Assembly: GCA_936440205.1 (NCBI GenBank)
Contig: OW387139.1
Coordinates: forward strand, 31,398,378 to 31,462,377
Length of the DNA stretch: 64,000 nucleotides
Direction of reading: 5' to 3'
Origin: Lepidonotus clava
Taxonomy: Eukaryota; Annelida; Polychaeta; Phyllodocida; Polynoidae
In this document: piece by piece, positions 1 to 12,796 of the stretch
Numbering within the stretch: the first letter of the stretch is position 1
Layout: the number at the start of each line of letters is the position of its first letter
Notes under the pieces: model-generated
Told to the model about the DNA's origin: nothing
The model's input: only the letters and a program-made list of their open reading frames with translations
The model's database searches: none
Translations under genes and position numbers: made by a program

Positions 1-1958
1 AATTGACAAAATACCGGCTTGAACTTCGCACCACTAGTTATAATACCTAGCTATGAGTATCATTATATAGACTTGATGTGCCACAAGGTCTAACTTTGTT
101 CGAGCTAGAAAAAGAGTTGGAGCCATGTTCGACACGGGCTATACCACTTAAAACGAGCGTAGAGGTGATTAAGGTACCTGTGGGTTTTACCAGCAGGTCA
201 GAAGAAGGTCAATATCTTTGAGTAAGCTCGTTTGGGCAAGCAGGTGTTTGGACTTGGCACACCTGTGGGACGGGCTTATACACGGCGGTCAGACCTCGGT
301 CCATACCTGTAGTGTAAGCTGACCACCGTGTTATTATATAACGTCCACCCCCATACCGATTGTTCCTTTTATTCTCAGCTCCTTCGCACAACCGTAAGTA
401 CCAAGTTCCTTAACTTTCTTCCAAAAAACTATACAAAAACTGCAAGCACATATAGAACCAGGCGCATCCTAGACGCAGGATCCGATGATTCTCATGTTTC
501 CGGATCCACTTGTGTCCCACTTTAGACCGACCAATTTTAGATTCCCCTTCACTGGTTGACTGGGTCCACACTTTTGCCACCGGGTGCTTTTGCAGTTGTC
601 TGCATAGTATACGAGGGAGTTCCTGAACCTGTGTTTAAAGGGGGAGGGGTGAGATGGGATGGGCTCAGGAGAAATCCCCAGTGTAATAGTGTTGGATAGT
701 ACTGTAAACGGGGAATTCGTCTTGTGCATAATTATAATTTCACATGAACAGCAACGCATACACTTCTTCGCGAGTACATACATGTGTGTTGTAGATTGTC
801 ACTATTATAGATATAATAATTATTCCCGAAGTATACGTTTTCAAACTAAAACCATAGTTTCTGCGAATTAAGGAAAATTGTATAGTGCAAAACGTCTATA
901 ACGTCTATGAGACGACCCTTTCATGCGGTCTTATGACTATGAGATAATGAACATGAGTCAGAAGTAATTCTAGCTCCTAAATATAGATGCAATGCAGCAT
1001 GTATCAATAGACTACTTAACAGAACGCCATCCAGTATGAATACATGCCTGTCCAGGGGGCGTGTTTAGTCCTACACTTTATAATGAAGAGAATTCTGATT
1101 AAGGCAAACTGTTAAGTGGATCCAGAATAAATTCAAAAAGCGGTCAAGTGGTTTGCAATGTAAACCTATGCCGCCGCCCCATTACAAAAATTCTTCACAT
1201 TGTAAAAACAATATTGTAAAAGTTCGCACTGCTCTCTTTGGGACCATAGGCATATATAGTTTCACTTTCTAAAATAAAACGTGTAATTGACTTAAAATAG
1301 TGGGGAAGCCCCTAAAAACATCAACGGAATCTAAAAGAGTGCTTACTCTCTAACATAGTATAATTATGGTTGGTTGCAAGAATTGACCTATGCATGTCAT
1401 GTTGATGTTGGTATCATGGTAAATAAAAACATATGCATTTTGCATTTGACCAAATAAAATATGGATATTTTGCCTGGGTGTTGCATTGACACGTTCAATA
1501 ATTTGACACAAGAAGAAAGCTTCTCCTTTAATATATGTATGAACATGGAGATACATTAGAATCTAGATTACGTATTTCTGTGGTATGGAGCGTGTTGTAC
1601 TCCGCCCGCTTTACTTAGTGGTGTCTAACATTAACCACATTACGGGGCTGCTTTATGTAATCTGATGTAACTTGAAGGAGGAAGTGATGGGAAGGAAAGG
1701 CGGCGATGGAAAGTTTTACTCATGGCATTGCAATACACGATTCGTCGTCGAATACCCCAAAACAGTATAGTATTAAGAATATGAAGATCGGAACAGAAGG
1801 GAAATTAAAAGTGCTCTCGATAATATTATTTTGACACAAAATGACGTACTACTAGAGCGTAATATAGTTACCCTGCACACTGTAGAGATAATAAACTTAC
1901 GTATATAAACCTCCGCGTGTGACCAATAGAAAGTGAAGCTTATGCTGTTTACTTGCAG
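1..1958. other. Intergenic, no gene seen
   Basis: I find no exon with family resemblance, no tRNA-like fold and no clear transposon ends here. The short ORFs lack splice context and protein-like composition. The stretch may be upstream flank of the first SPFH-like gene. Confidence 0.5.
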
Positions 1959-2024
1959 GCCTCAGCTAACCGCAGCTTAGTGCACTCCTGGTGTGGACAA
2001 GGAGAAGAGGCATCAGAGACCAAC
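1959..2024 (+). other. Candidate upstream exon of first SPFH-like gene
   Basis: A 66-base segment sits between a good acceptor (tttacttgcag) and a strong donor (gtgagt). It is open in frame 0 and would read ASANRS..., which faintly resembles AGQNRS at the start of the matching exon of the paralogue at 27762. Its phase-0 end does not fit the phase of the coding exon at 3367. It is therefore either a non-coding 5' exon, uses an earlier weak donor, or is not an exon. Confidence 0.25.
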
Positions 2025-3367
2025 GTGAGTATCCAGCATGTTGGTTGTCCAACATTTTACAATTACACCCATATTGAGTATAACTAAATTTTTACAGTCC
2101 AAAAAAAGTAAGCAATGCAACTGTAAAACATATAACATTTTTCACTGAAACTATACCTCCTCCGCCCCCCCCCCCCCCCCCCCCCACACACAAAGTTAAC
2201 CAAGCTATTCTACCACCAATAATGTGAGCTGCACTGTACGGCTTCCACTACCCCGTTCCAACCCCGACCCTCAACATTCAGCAATATATTTAGCTCTATT
2301 TACAACCCTTTTCGTGGCAAATCAAATGTAGGCGATTTGGTATGCCATGTATCTAACGGCTGTACCAGATTGTCTAAAGTATGTTTTATAGATTTGACTG
2401 CCATCAGTGAAATTCTGTAAATGATCGCCTATTTACATGTCGAGCAATGTTCTTGGGTGTTCTGGAATAGCCTCGGATAACCAATACCTTTCAAAGTTGA
2501 AAACAGAACGAGGTATACTGTAGTTATATCGTTCATTATGTGGTAGTTTAGTTAGAACTGACCATAACTGCATGAAGATTTACTCGTTATCAAGTATACA
2601 ATTCAACAAAACTAGGGTCCAGAGAGTCTAACACGAAAACCACAAACCTGGGAGACCAAAACTCTTCCAACCACCACGTTCGCCTTAGAATGTCAATGAT
2701 TTTTATTCAAAACAAAATGGGGGGAGGGGGGTGGTTCTATTATCTGAGTTGCCGGGTGTGAAAGTTATGACATTCAGAAATAATACGCTAATCTGGGTAT
2801 GTCCTGTGAGATTATCTCCCTTCAGAGGCCTCTCATTACCTGATACCCTTATCACGCTCCGTGTAATAATGTATACAGGACAATCCTCTTTAGATGTTGT
2901 GACATTTGTTGACAGGACTAGATGAAAGCAAACCTGCAAATATAGGCTAAGCATCAAGCATTACGGATAAGTGGGCAGTCCAACACACGTCTATCAACAT
3001 GGAGATAACTATTTCAGTTTGCAGCATTAACCCACTGAACTGCCTTTAACCGGTATAATGACCCTCCTGCGTATACTTTGTACAGAGAAACGGAAATAAC
3101 TATTCACAAAGAAGCAAACTATTTAAGTCGACCCAAACCCTAGGTATTTTTGGCCCTGTCGATAATAGAATCTATGATCACAACCTTTGACATAGCTACA
3201 GAGATAAAGGAGTGGTCGTATAGGTCGCACAGACAACCAGGTCATGGTGAAGATCCTGTAAATAGACCCAGGAAATAGACCCCTGGCACATTGGTCAGAT
3301 ACAATCACGTGTCCTATTCAGTCGGCTGTGTCTGATTGAGGGAACCTTTCGTGTTTTGTTTTCCAGC
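2025..3367. other. Upstream region or intron before the first SPFH-like gene
   Basis: It contains a run of about 21 C at roughly 2165-2185, followed by a short CA tract. No other gene or element is recognised. The acceptor ttttgttttccag ends at 3366, directly before the start of the first coding exon. Confidence 0.4.
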
Positions 3368-6300
3368 ATGGGTGTCGAGAAGCGGGGCCTGGTTCTGGTG
3401 GCCGGGGTGGTGGGGCTCGGCCTCCTACTCACCCTCATCCTCGTACCCCTCAGCTTCAGCGGGCTCGAGTTCTACGAGGTAATTAACTTCCAGCTTTATA
3501 GATTTTATTTAAATTTACTCAGATTTATTCGATTTTTAACCATTCAAAAAGAATGATTTTTCAAGTGTTATGTTATTAGCCATGAGGATTAATGGACCAA
3601 TGACCATATGGCCATTATGGGACTTATTACCATATGACATTAAACTATTAATTAAACGTAAAAGAGTTCTGTAAAACTTTAACTCCTGCTCTCTTAAAAC
3701 AGACTACGTATAAGAAACAAGGAAAAGGAGTACATGTATATTGTAAAAAAATAAATTTAAGTGAGCGCCCGATTTAGTATAATGTTGATGTATGCAAGAA
3801 ATTGTAAATATTATTCAGACATCGTGAAAAGCACAAATGTGACGATGATTCGAATCGATTAAAAAAAGAAATGCATGTTGCACCATGAAATGATCGCACC
3901 GACCCAAGAGATTGGACCAAGAGATTGGACCTATCACACCTTCAATAGACCGATTGCAGACTTAGTTCATTATACACAGCCATTGATTGGTACCATCCTA
4001 GTCGTGGCCCTATAGGGTTCAGAAATTTATAGGTGGCGGGGTGCTTTCGGAAAAGTGTTTCCTTGATGGGTTTGGGGCAACATTTTCAATTTGAAACGCG
4101 AATTTTTCAGATAAAAAGACAAAATTGGGGATTTGATTCATTATCACATCCGTTATGAAACAGCAATATAGGGCCTATATATACTCTGGAACCACATGCA
4201 ATTGTCATAAACAGTGTCATTAGCAGTATTAAGCATCATAATGACCCTTTTTCTGCTTGTGGTGAAGATTGGATTCCGCCGTCGGGAGACCACGGGCACG
4301 GTGGACACGAGTCACGTGTACACCGGGGGGCTGCACCTCATCGGACCCGACTACAAGTTTAAGACCTTCTCAGCCTCAGCTCACTTCATCGAGTTCAGCA
4401 AAGTGCGAGTCTTCGCGGCCGACAGATTGCAGGTAGGACTAATGAGCGTTAATGTTGCTCTTGCTTTGAATAATGATGAACTTGATGTAGTATTATTCAA
4501 TGATTATGTATATTATATATGCAATGATTTTTTTTGTATTTGTACTGCTTCGTGAAAAGCACATTGTGACGATGAAAAGTTAATTAAGGGGGGAAAATCA
4601 CAATGCAGTTTGACAGAGCGAACAAATGCCGGGGGCCATTTCCTATCCTACAATGCATGCAATAGATACCTATAAGAATTCGAATATTTTCACAATTATA
4701 TCAAGGGGAAAGAAACGGACAAATGTCAAGGTGTCAACTCACTACTACTTCTGTTTGATTTAACTACTACTTAGTTAACTACCAGCCCTGAAAGGGGCCG
4801 ACGGGTTATATAATTCAATAAATAACCTATTCAACTAATCCTCGTTCAAGCTTCTTTTGTACGTAAATGTTCTGTGTCCATTATAGGCTAACTCCCTTGA
4901 TAACAGGGCAAGCGGGTTCTGCCATTTTGGTTGTTTAAATTGTATTCTTCCAAGTTTTACATGAAAGGAATAACAAATTTCCTTTAAGTGGAATAAGAAG
5001 TAGGCCTATTAGATATCTGTCACATATTTTGTGTAAAATATTCTTTGAATTAACTGTTTCTATGGAGTCGTTATATCCTGCCAAAGTAATGTTGCTCTTG
5101 GTTAAATCTGGAGCCATACTGGCTGTATATAGTATTGCTCATTTTTAATTCAAATTGTCGTCTCCAGAGCTTTGATAATCGAGCCATGATACAATGAATA
5201 CAATCGTACTGGCGTTAAAAATGTGTGATCTTTCGCAGGTATCCATGAATTATATATTTCCATATTTCCTAACAGGTACACATCACAGCTAACCTGCAGT
5301 ACTTCCTGCGAGCCGACCAACTGGTCGAACTTCATGAAAAGTACGATATCCGATATGAGTCTATTCTCTACAGCAATGCACTGGATGCATTGAAGGTAAA
5401 TTTTGAACACCTTTCACAACTTTCACACTCGGCAACTCAGATCAATTGTAGTTAAACAATATGTACATGTGTTGGCATGTATGTCCTATACCTTTTGTCG
5501 GCCAATGTTTTAATCTCAAAGTAAACTAACACACCTAAGCAGTAAAATGATGTCTGGCAAATACGATCAACCAGTTTACCGAGCAAGGCTTCGTAAATTT
5601 GTGAGTTCAGACTTGCAAATACTGCGTTGCTATATATATACACTTAAATAGGTCTACTCCCAGTGCTGGCGATTAACTAGATAAAAACAAACAAAACAAC
5701 AACAAAAAACTGTCAAGCCGAAGTGTTGTATTAGTTTCAAATGCAATAAGAAAACATTGCTACAGCAGGCTGTGACATTAGCATTTTTGTTTCACGGGCC
5801 AGTGGCCTTAAAAAATTCACTGGCCCCCCCAACTACTTTTCCACTGGCCCGATATATGTAGGCCTAAGAACAATAAAAATAGTGTTTTACAACAGTGTAA
5901 TGAGTTGAAGAATAAAATAATATATATAAATATAAAGGTTTTTCTAAGCCTGGTTATTGGAACTTAGATTGTTTCATTTTTACCCAGGCCAGTAGGGTTA
6001 TACAATTTACTGGTCCAAGCTCATTTTTACTGGTCTCGGGTCCCAGGCCAGTGGTTATAAATGTCGCAGCCTGCTACGGGAGTGAGACAGAGATAAAGTT
6101 GAAAATATAACGTTCAATACCTTCACTCATGATCAACAATATTATGATATAAATGTATATTTCTCTTTTAGGGCGGAGCTACAGTGTTCACCACACGTGA
6201 ATTTATAAGAAGCAGGGAAAAGATTGAGGCAAGCCTGTTTAAGGCGGTCAAACAGCGACTTGGAGGCATCTGCTGTGAGAAGGACTGCAGCATAGGTAAG

Positions 6301-9169
6301 AAGCAGCGGGTATTTTTTCATATTGATTCTGCAACATTATATGCATATGCTAGGGCATTCAATTGAAGACATGTGTAATGTCCCAGTGAATAGGAAAAAT
6401 TGGTCATTTTTGGTAGGTTTCAGGGTTTTTGAGTCCGGTGCATAAGATTACTACTTTACACCGGTAAAAATGACATGTTCAAAATGACACATTGAACAAT
6501 GATGTGATTTTATTTAAGTGTTAGGATGTTGGTAGAGTTGATAAGTGCAAATGCTAACTTACGGTGTATCATTGTTACTTATTGCCTATGTTACTGTTAT
6601 TTCTAATAAATACAAGACACAGTCCAATTTCATGTATTAAATTAGTCAATCACTGTTAGGGAAGACTTCTCCTCATCTAAGTTGTTCAAGTCTAAATGAA
6701 GACACTCGCTTGCAGAAGTACAATGGTGTTTAATTGTGCATTCACATCTGAGGTAACTGAAGAGTACAATCCTTCACCACATGAGCCAAACAGACCATTC
6801 GGCCAGACTTTGTTTACAGATGGTATTCAACAATCGATTGTATCAAATGTTCATCCCACTCAAGGACTTTTCCCCTTTGTAGACTGAGAGTAGTCTTTCT
6901 TTATCCAGTCTCATGTTAACAATAATTCTCATAATGCCTGATGGATATTCCTGCAGGTACTCTACCTCACAACACAGGTATAATCCAACTAGAAATATGG
7001 TTACCAGAAATGCCACCTACATTAAGATCTTCCCACTAACTCCAAGTGTACCTCCATATGGGTTTAAGTTTGTTCTATCTCTCCGCCCATCTTTTCCTAG
7101 TGGTCCTTGTTATATACCAGATATACACCATTGCACTACCAATCTATCGTTCCTTCCCTTTGCTAGGCATATGGAGAGCAGGTGCTACCATAACACACAT
7201 GCTTAGAAAGCAGATGTTACCATCTCACTCACTTTATTGATGGCTTTTATAGCGGCTCCCTTATAATTACATGTATTTACTAGCTATGTTGATAACATAG
7301 TTAGGTGATCATCTATGACAACTTGGGGGTGGTCAGAGTGTTGTCATTGTGAATTTTGAGGCTGGATGACAACCCAAAGGTTGTCATTTTCTCCTGACTA
7401 CTTTGGGCCAAAAAGGTCGTCAGGGAAGCAAAAAGAGAAAATCAGGTTGTCATAGGGTTGTCACAGAAGAAAATGAGAAGTCAAAAGTCTGCCTGACAAC
7501 CCTAGGTTTGTAAGTGAATGGTACTTAAAACGAAAGCCCAAGGTTGTCATGGCCTCTGTCTATGACAAAGTGTTGTAAGTGAATGGTGTCAAAAACATAC
7601 AACTCACAGGCCTCCTATGTGTAATGGCCATACCTAATAACTAGTAATAAGATAATAGGAAGCCAATATTATGGACTATGATATCTACAACATGAAACTA
7701 TTCATAAATAAGATTTTTTGTATAAAAGACACAGACAACCTCGGGTTGTCATTTTTGGCACCACTTTTGACAACTCTGTGTTTTCAGTGTACTATACAAT
7801 AGGCAAAGGTAATCATATAACAAAATAGAATAGTAGCCATTTTCAGCCTACCGTCTGGTGGGGAGCAACCTAACTAAAATAAAGAGCCTTTTAGCCTATA
7901 CTCTCTGCAGAGAGCAGTCTAACTATATCTAACACTCATAAATATACTCATCACTTCATGCATGAGGTTAATTTTGACCTCAGTGCACCATTTCAAATTG
8001 TTAGTGACTTAAACTCTTCCACTTAGCCATCGTTAAATCCATATGGATTATGTAAGTTTCTAAAAGAAACAAGCTTTTACCAATTCAAAAACGTCTCAAT
8101 AATGTTTCATATGACTTTAGGAAAATGCCTGAAAGGTTGTAAAGCCCACAGCACGTGCACAGAGGCCGAGTCGGGGCTGTTCGTGGACGTGCGCTTCTTC
8201 CAGCTGCATGAACTGGAGATCCCAGACGAACTCAACCAGCGCTTCCTCCAGTCCCTCATCCTCCAGGAAGCCACTTTCTCCGAGAAGCTCAGACAAGACG
8301 CGCTCATCATCCGCAAAGAGACCGACGCACTTGTGAGTAGGCCTTATACTCCATTTGGTATATGATTACATCGGCTCCCATTTGTCTCAATTAATTGTAA
8401 CATTTGCCCTAAAAGTGCTGTTGGTATTATTTTGGATACTTTACATTCTCTGTTTATCAAAATGATGTAGTCTTAGCTTGCCTGAATCGCCTGTGTGTTT
8501 AATATATGTAGGAAAGCAACTTTGCATTTTGCTATGCCTGTAATGTTACATGCATGGGAGCAGGAGAGTGGGTCAGGTTACATTCGCCAATATCAATTTA
8601 TCGATTTGTTTATCCTTTGCTCTCGTGTCGTTGCCTAGCTGCTCTATTGATTGTGTACTTGGGAAAGAAAAAAAGAAAAGGCATGTCCCTTCGAAAAAGG
8701 AAATAAGACGTATTATGCTGATATTTTGAAAGACATGGTACGTCATGTTTCAACCTATATAGGCTATATATATGCATGGTTATGGAAAACAACTTCCGGT
8801 GAAACTACATTCCATCGAGGACAAGACCAATTGCAAGGCATGTAATCACCATAATTGTTTCACTCCTGTTGTTGAAACAATCTCTATAACTTTTTTTAGG
8901 CGAAGCAAAAGGAGAACGCAGCTATTGAAATAAGCCAGAATGCGACGGCTCACTCGGCGCTGGCGGCGTCGCGCGCGGTGGCCGAGGCGCGGGCCACCAT
9001 CGAGACGGCCCGGAGCAGCGGGCTGCGCCACCTGTACACGGAGCTGAGGCTGAGCGGGCAGGAGCAGAAGGTGGCCTACGACTACCTCAGGACCCTGAGG
9101 AAACAGAGCGAGGTCAAACTGGCCGTCGACTATAACTCTCTCGTCTCGGTGGGCAAAAGTGAACTGTAA
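3368..9169 (+). CDS. SPFH/prohibitin-like single-pass membrane protein, paralogue 1
   Basis: Six coding exons are 3368-3478, 4268-4432, 5276-5395, 6172-6295, 8121-8332 and 8900-9169. All have GT/AG borders and compatible phases, giving 333 residues. Residues 1-37 hold a short basic start (MGVEKRG) and one hydrophobic segment ending VPLSFSGLEFYE. Then follow an SPFH-like stretch (GRRR-type basic patch, TGTVDTSHVYTGGLHLIGPD), a cysteine cluster (CCEKDC, CLKGC, TC; residues about 165-185), a helical region with QNATAH (an N-glycosylation sequon), and an alanine- and glutamate-rich coiled region. The role is unknown; SPFH proteins generally assemble into membrane-associated oligomers. The Met at 3368 aligns with an internal Met of paralogue 2. 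An upstream coding exon is possible because the exon begins one base before that ATG. The family call rests on pattern recognition, not a search. Confidence 0.72.
5765..6074. mobile_element. Miniature inverted-repeat DNA transposon (hAT-like ends)
   Basis: The ends are inverted copies of gcaggctgYgacatt. The interior repeats the word ccagt/actgg many times (ccagtggcc, actggccc, ccaggccagt). It lies in the intron between the third and fourth coding exons of the first SPFH-like gene. There is no ORF. Terminal CAG and subterminal word repeats suit a non-autonomous hAT, but I could not settle the target duplication. Confidence 0.55.
6500..7250. other. Intron DNA, nothing recognised
   Basis: This part of the intron between coding exons 4 and 5 of the first SPFH-like gene holds short ORFs (for example 6696-6887 and 6913-7206). 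None shows splice-bounded or family-like character. Confidence 0.4.
7310..7790. repeat. Cluster of tgacaac/gttgtca words
   Basis: About ten copies of the 7-mer gttgtca or its complement tgacaac occur within 480 bases. The 11-base word gtaagtgaatg also occurs twice. It is probably a degraded DNA transposon with subterminal transposase sites, though I could not define its ends. It lies in the intron before the exon at 8121. Confidence 0.5.
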
Positions 9170-9390
9170 AGTCTCCACGTATTGCAAGAGGTCCTCAGGC
9201 AGTGGGTTTACTGATGCTGAGGATGGACAGTATGTCATGAGCACAACCCGGTTTCCTTGGATAAGTTAAGAGAGTAGAGAAAATAACGTCTTATTCTCTT
9301 AATGAATCACTATCAATCTTTACTGACTTCATGGTTCTGCTAGCGTAAAATGGTTAATAGCATTGCATAACATCGAGAAAACCTAGCATA

Positions 9391-9396
9391 AATAAA
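9391..9396 (+). terminator. Candidate poly(A) signal of first SPFH-like gene
   Basis: An AATAAA lies 222 bases after the stop codon at 9169. It is the first canonical hexamer I see downstream. Confidence 0.45.
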
Positions 9397-10434
9397 GCGA
9401 ATTTTAATAAAATTACCAGAAATTTGAATACTGCATGAGGTAGCTATAGGGCCGAGTTAATGTATCTATTGTAATTCATGGCATATTAAGGTTACTGTAT
9501 ATGGAAACATCTCCGATATTTGCATTTTGAGATAACCTGGAAGGCCAAATCATGCTATACTATTATCAGTCATGGTCCCTCATATCAAGGAATCCTATAG
9601 GGACCTGGGTGAAGCGAGGGTATATATATATACATGCATAATTATAACAAACGCTGTGTGTGTTGATTTTGAAATGGTATAGTCATACACATAATCAATA
9701 TGATACTCTGCGCAGACTGTTTTGTAAGACCTATTTGAAATTATCTTTTATATATATTTATCTGGCATCAGTGATTCATATGGATGTACATATATTATAT
9801 ACACACCAATAAGCTGTCCTAGTCAATTGTTTAGCCATATCAATATGGTGTCTTAAAATTAAACATTAAAAGGCGTGAATATATCGTCTATATTTTCATT
9901 TCATTGCAAATGCATAAAAACGAGTGATACTTTACCTTAACAAATATCAAAATTTCATCATTTTCTATCAGTTGTATCGCCTTAATTGTAAGACATTCGC
10001 TTTATGTTTCCAGAAACCTTAACTACTTTGTTATAATATTATCCTCTGTAGATATAATCTGTACAATTACTTCATATATAACATGTCACTGTTTCAATAT
10101 GTATATTTACCTATTTGTTACTAACAAAACCGTGTTTCGACATCCGCGAAATATAGAATACTAAAACCTATAAATGCATGTAAGTCTATATATTTAACAT
10201 CCAAGTGTAACTATGAGGGGTACAAATCAGCGTTAAGATATACATCTTGACGTTAATTGTCGTTAATTGCGACAGCAGCGATATTAGTGTTTTCAAATAG
10301 CGTGCATCTTGCAAAGTTAGGTCTTGGATGTGGCATTCAACAGCCGGAAACTGATGCATTTCACGGCGCATAATTTAAAAAAGCCGTGTCTCCAACGGCA
10401 GAATAGTACACTTCCGGTGTACCTCGTTCTAGCA

Positions 10435-10570
10435 GGGGCGGGTCCAGGAATTTGAAGGGAAAAAAAGGGGATGTGCTATAGCAAAATCTTTTCCTGGTCC
10501 CTCTAGGCCCAAGAATTTTACATTAAAAGAATTGATAATATTTGGCCCAAAATAGGGGGGCGTGCCTGTC
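10435..10570. mobile_element. hAT-like transposon terminal fragment
   Basis: It begins with caggggcgggtccaggaatt, close to the terminal sequence carried by many hAT elements in animals, followed by the usual A- and G-rich tail (gaaaaaaagggg). No matching opposite end is visible, so it looks truncated. Confidence 0.45.
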
Positions 10571-11118
10571 TAGGGTGCATCGTTCATTTCGGAAACTAAA
10601 TAAATAGGGTGTCATAGTGGTGTCTTTATAAGTCTAGAGCAATAGCGCCACACGGACATTATACAATAGTATTGCTGGAACAATATAAAGAAATGCCACG
10701 CCCATCTTCCAATTGCTATTGGTCTATCTATACATTTTAATGTATAGGTTATGGGCCTGTAGCAATAGGTTTGCTGTATAAGCAGTGGGAGATCTAAATA
10801 TAATATCACAGCTACCTACAGTTACTGTTAATCTATGGACGTAGAATAGAACCCATATAGGTTGCATTCGACAAGAGGATATGATCATGCATGGTTTAAG
10901 GCATGGGACGAGGCATATTGTTTGGGGAAAGAGATGTATCACTGTAGCCCACGTGTATGCAAGACCTGTTGTGGCTGATCGAGTACGAGGATTTTGAATG
11001 ACTGAGAGAGACGTATGTGGAATATCATTGTCACTGACTGACTGTGTAATACGTGACTGGCCCTTTCCTTTCCGCTGCTGGTTTCTGCCTGACGCCATTC
11101 TAATCTACTACAATTCAA

Positions 11119-11136
11119 CGACGCCTATAGGCGTCG
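11119..11136. repeat. Perfect 18-bp palindrome
   Basis: The sequence cgacgcctataggcgtcg is its own reverse complement. It may be a regulatory dyad or the centre of a lost element. Nothing nearby decides. Confidence 0.6.
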
Positions 11137-12796
11137 CTCGGGACGCTTGATGTTGTGATCTGCTTGTTATTGGGGGCAAGCACGACCTTCTAGCAGTAAT
11201 ATATCGCTACTCTTCAGAATGACAGACGTGTCTAAACATACCTACCATTGCTAGGCCATACTGGGTAGATTCCAATTGCCTGCAAAGTGTATAATACCTT
11301 CAAAAGTGTCAAAAACCTACCTTTTTGGTGGTACTCTCGCAACCGGGTTTCCCCAATACCAGCAAATGACGTCTCTGTGCCTCGATTCTGCGCCGCGTCA
11401 ATGCCGAGGGGTTTCCCACACCTCCGTGTTTCGCAGCGTTTCTGTCGGTTCATTTATTAGTCGGGGGTATTAGAGGGAAAGTGAGTTGTAAGGAGTATGT
11501 ACAAATTACTTTTGTGTGATGAATTGGGGTTGGGGATAGCGTTGGCAAGGTTGGAGCAAGAATAGGATTTTGAAAATATAGGCTTAAACATGGCCTGGGG
11601 ACTGATTACCTGAATGGCTAAAAAAGAAATTTATACTTTCCGGTGACATAAATGTAAACCAATACATTAGTCAATAAACCATTTTGAATCTTGAATTTTG
11701 TTTGAGGGCCCGTGACCTGGTACAGACACTGCCTTGGTACACCTTAAATCAGTGATATAGACTACTATACATGAACTGTAATGCGGGTTCATTGTGTACA
11801 AGTGGTATCCTCTGTGATAAGGCAGTTTTATTTATCTTATTTGAATATTGTCTCTTTGATTACCCTTATCAAAATAAGCAGGCTTGTATTCTGTTGCATC
11901 AAATATAACATGAACAGATTGATTTTTGAATATTGAATGAATGATTTACAGATGAGTTACCAGCTGGTTACAGGGTTAATAAGAGGAAATTGAAAAAATC
12001 TTTCAGGGATATCAATTGCACTTGATTATGTTTTCCACGCTTCATTTCTGATTTTCTCGAAGAAATTTCGCAGATTCGTTTAGCTATGGTTACTTTACCT
12101 GATTGCAAAATATGCCTATACTTAGCAATCACTGGAACAACAGTATTTAGTTTGCAACAATAAACCCGGATGGGTTTGATGGGTATTTTGACATTTAGGC
12201 AATTGTTCTTCTTCTGAGAATCTACATAATTATTTCCAATGTTTGCTTTCGCAGTGATATTTTCGGTCATATCTGTTCCTTTATTTAAACACACAGAGAA
12301 AATACGATTTATGAGTTTCAAGCACGTGTGTCCACTCCCTAAAACTCCACATCTCATCCCCCGTTAAGAAAAGAACGGACTAAGCCCAAACAGCATCATC
12401 GACCGCGGAGCGCCTGCTAGCAGCGTGCTGGATATAGCTGGTATGCCGCAAGAACTGGGGTTGCCAGTGAGTCAGCCAAGAATTACATAATAACCTGAAC
12501 CCCAGCGGGGTGTGACAAGACATCACGAGGCAGTTGGAGGCTTCTTACGTCAGGGGAACCGACCTCCGAGGGGTAGGCGTTGCCTGCTATGGTGTAGTTT
12601 CCGTGTGGTGTTGTGAACAGTGGCGACCAATGCATTGCACTCACTGACCGTTTCTTTCGCCTAGCTTCCACCTCCAATACTACTACTACGCCCTGCTAGT
12701 CTCCCTCCCCTCGCGGCCAGGCCCCGCGGCTATCAGGGAGCTCTCACCTGTCGCCTTTAGATCTGTCAGTCTCCGGGCCCAACATTTCTTGAATCC

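Larger units (their letters stand above)
9400..12360. other. Intergenic between the two SPFH-like paralogues
   Basis: It is AT-rich. A hAT-like terminal fragment begins near 10435 and an 18-bp perfect palindrome lies at 11119-11136. No supported gene was found. The bases just before 12797 probably include the promoter and 5' UTR of the second paralogue; I see no TATA box. Confidence 0.4.

Noticed and set aside
2160-2190. Poly-C run
   Set aside because: Simple repeat; a similar one lies near 17590. No further meaning supported.
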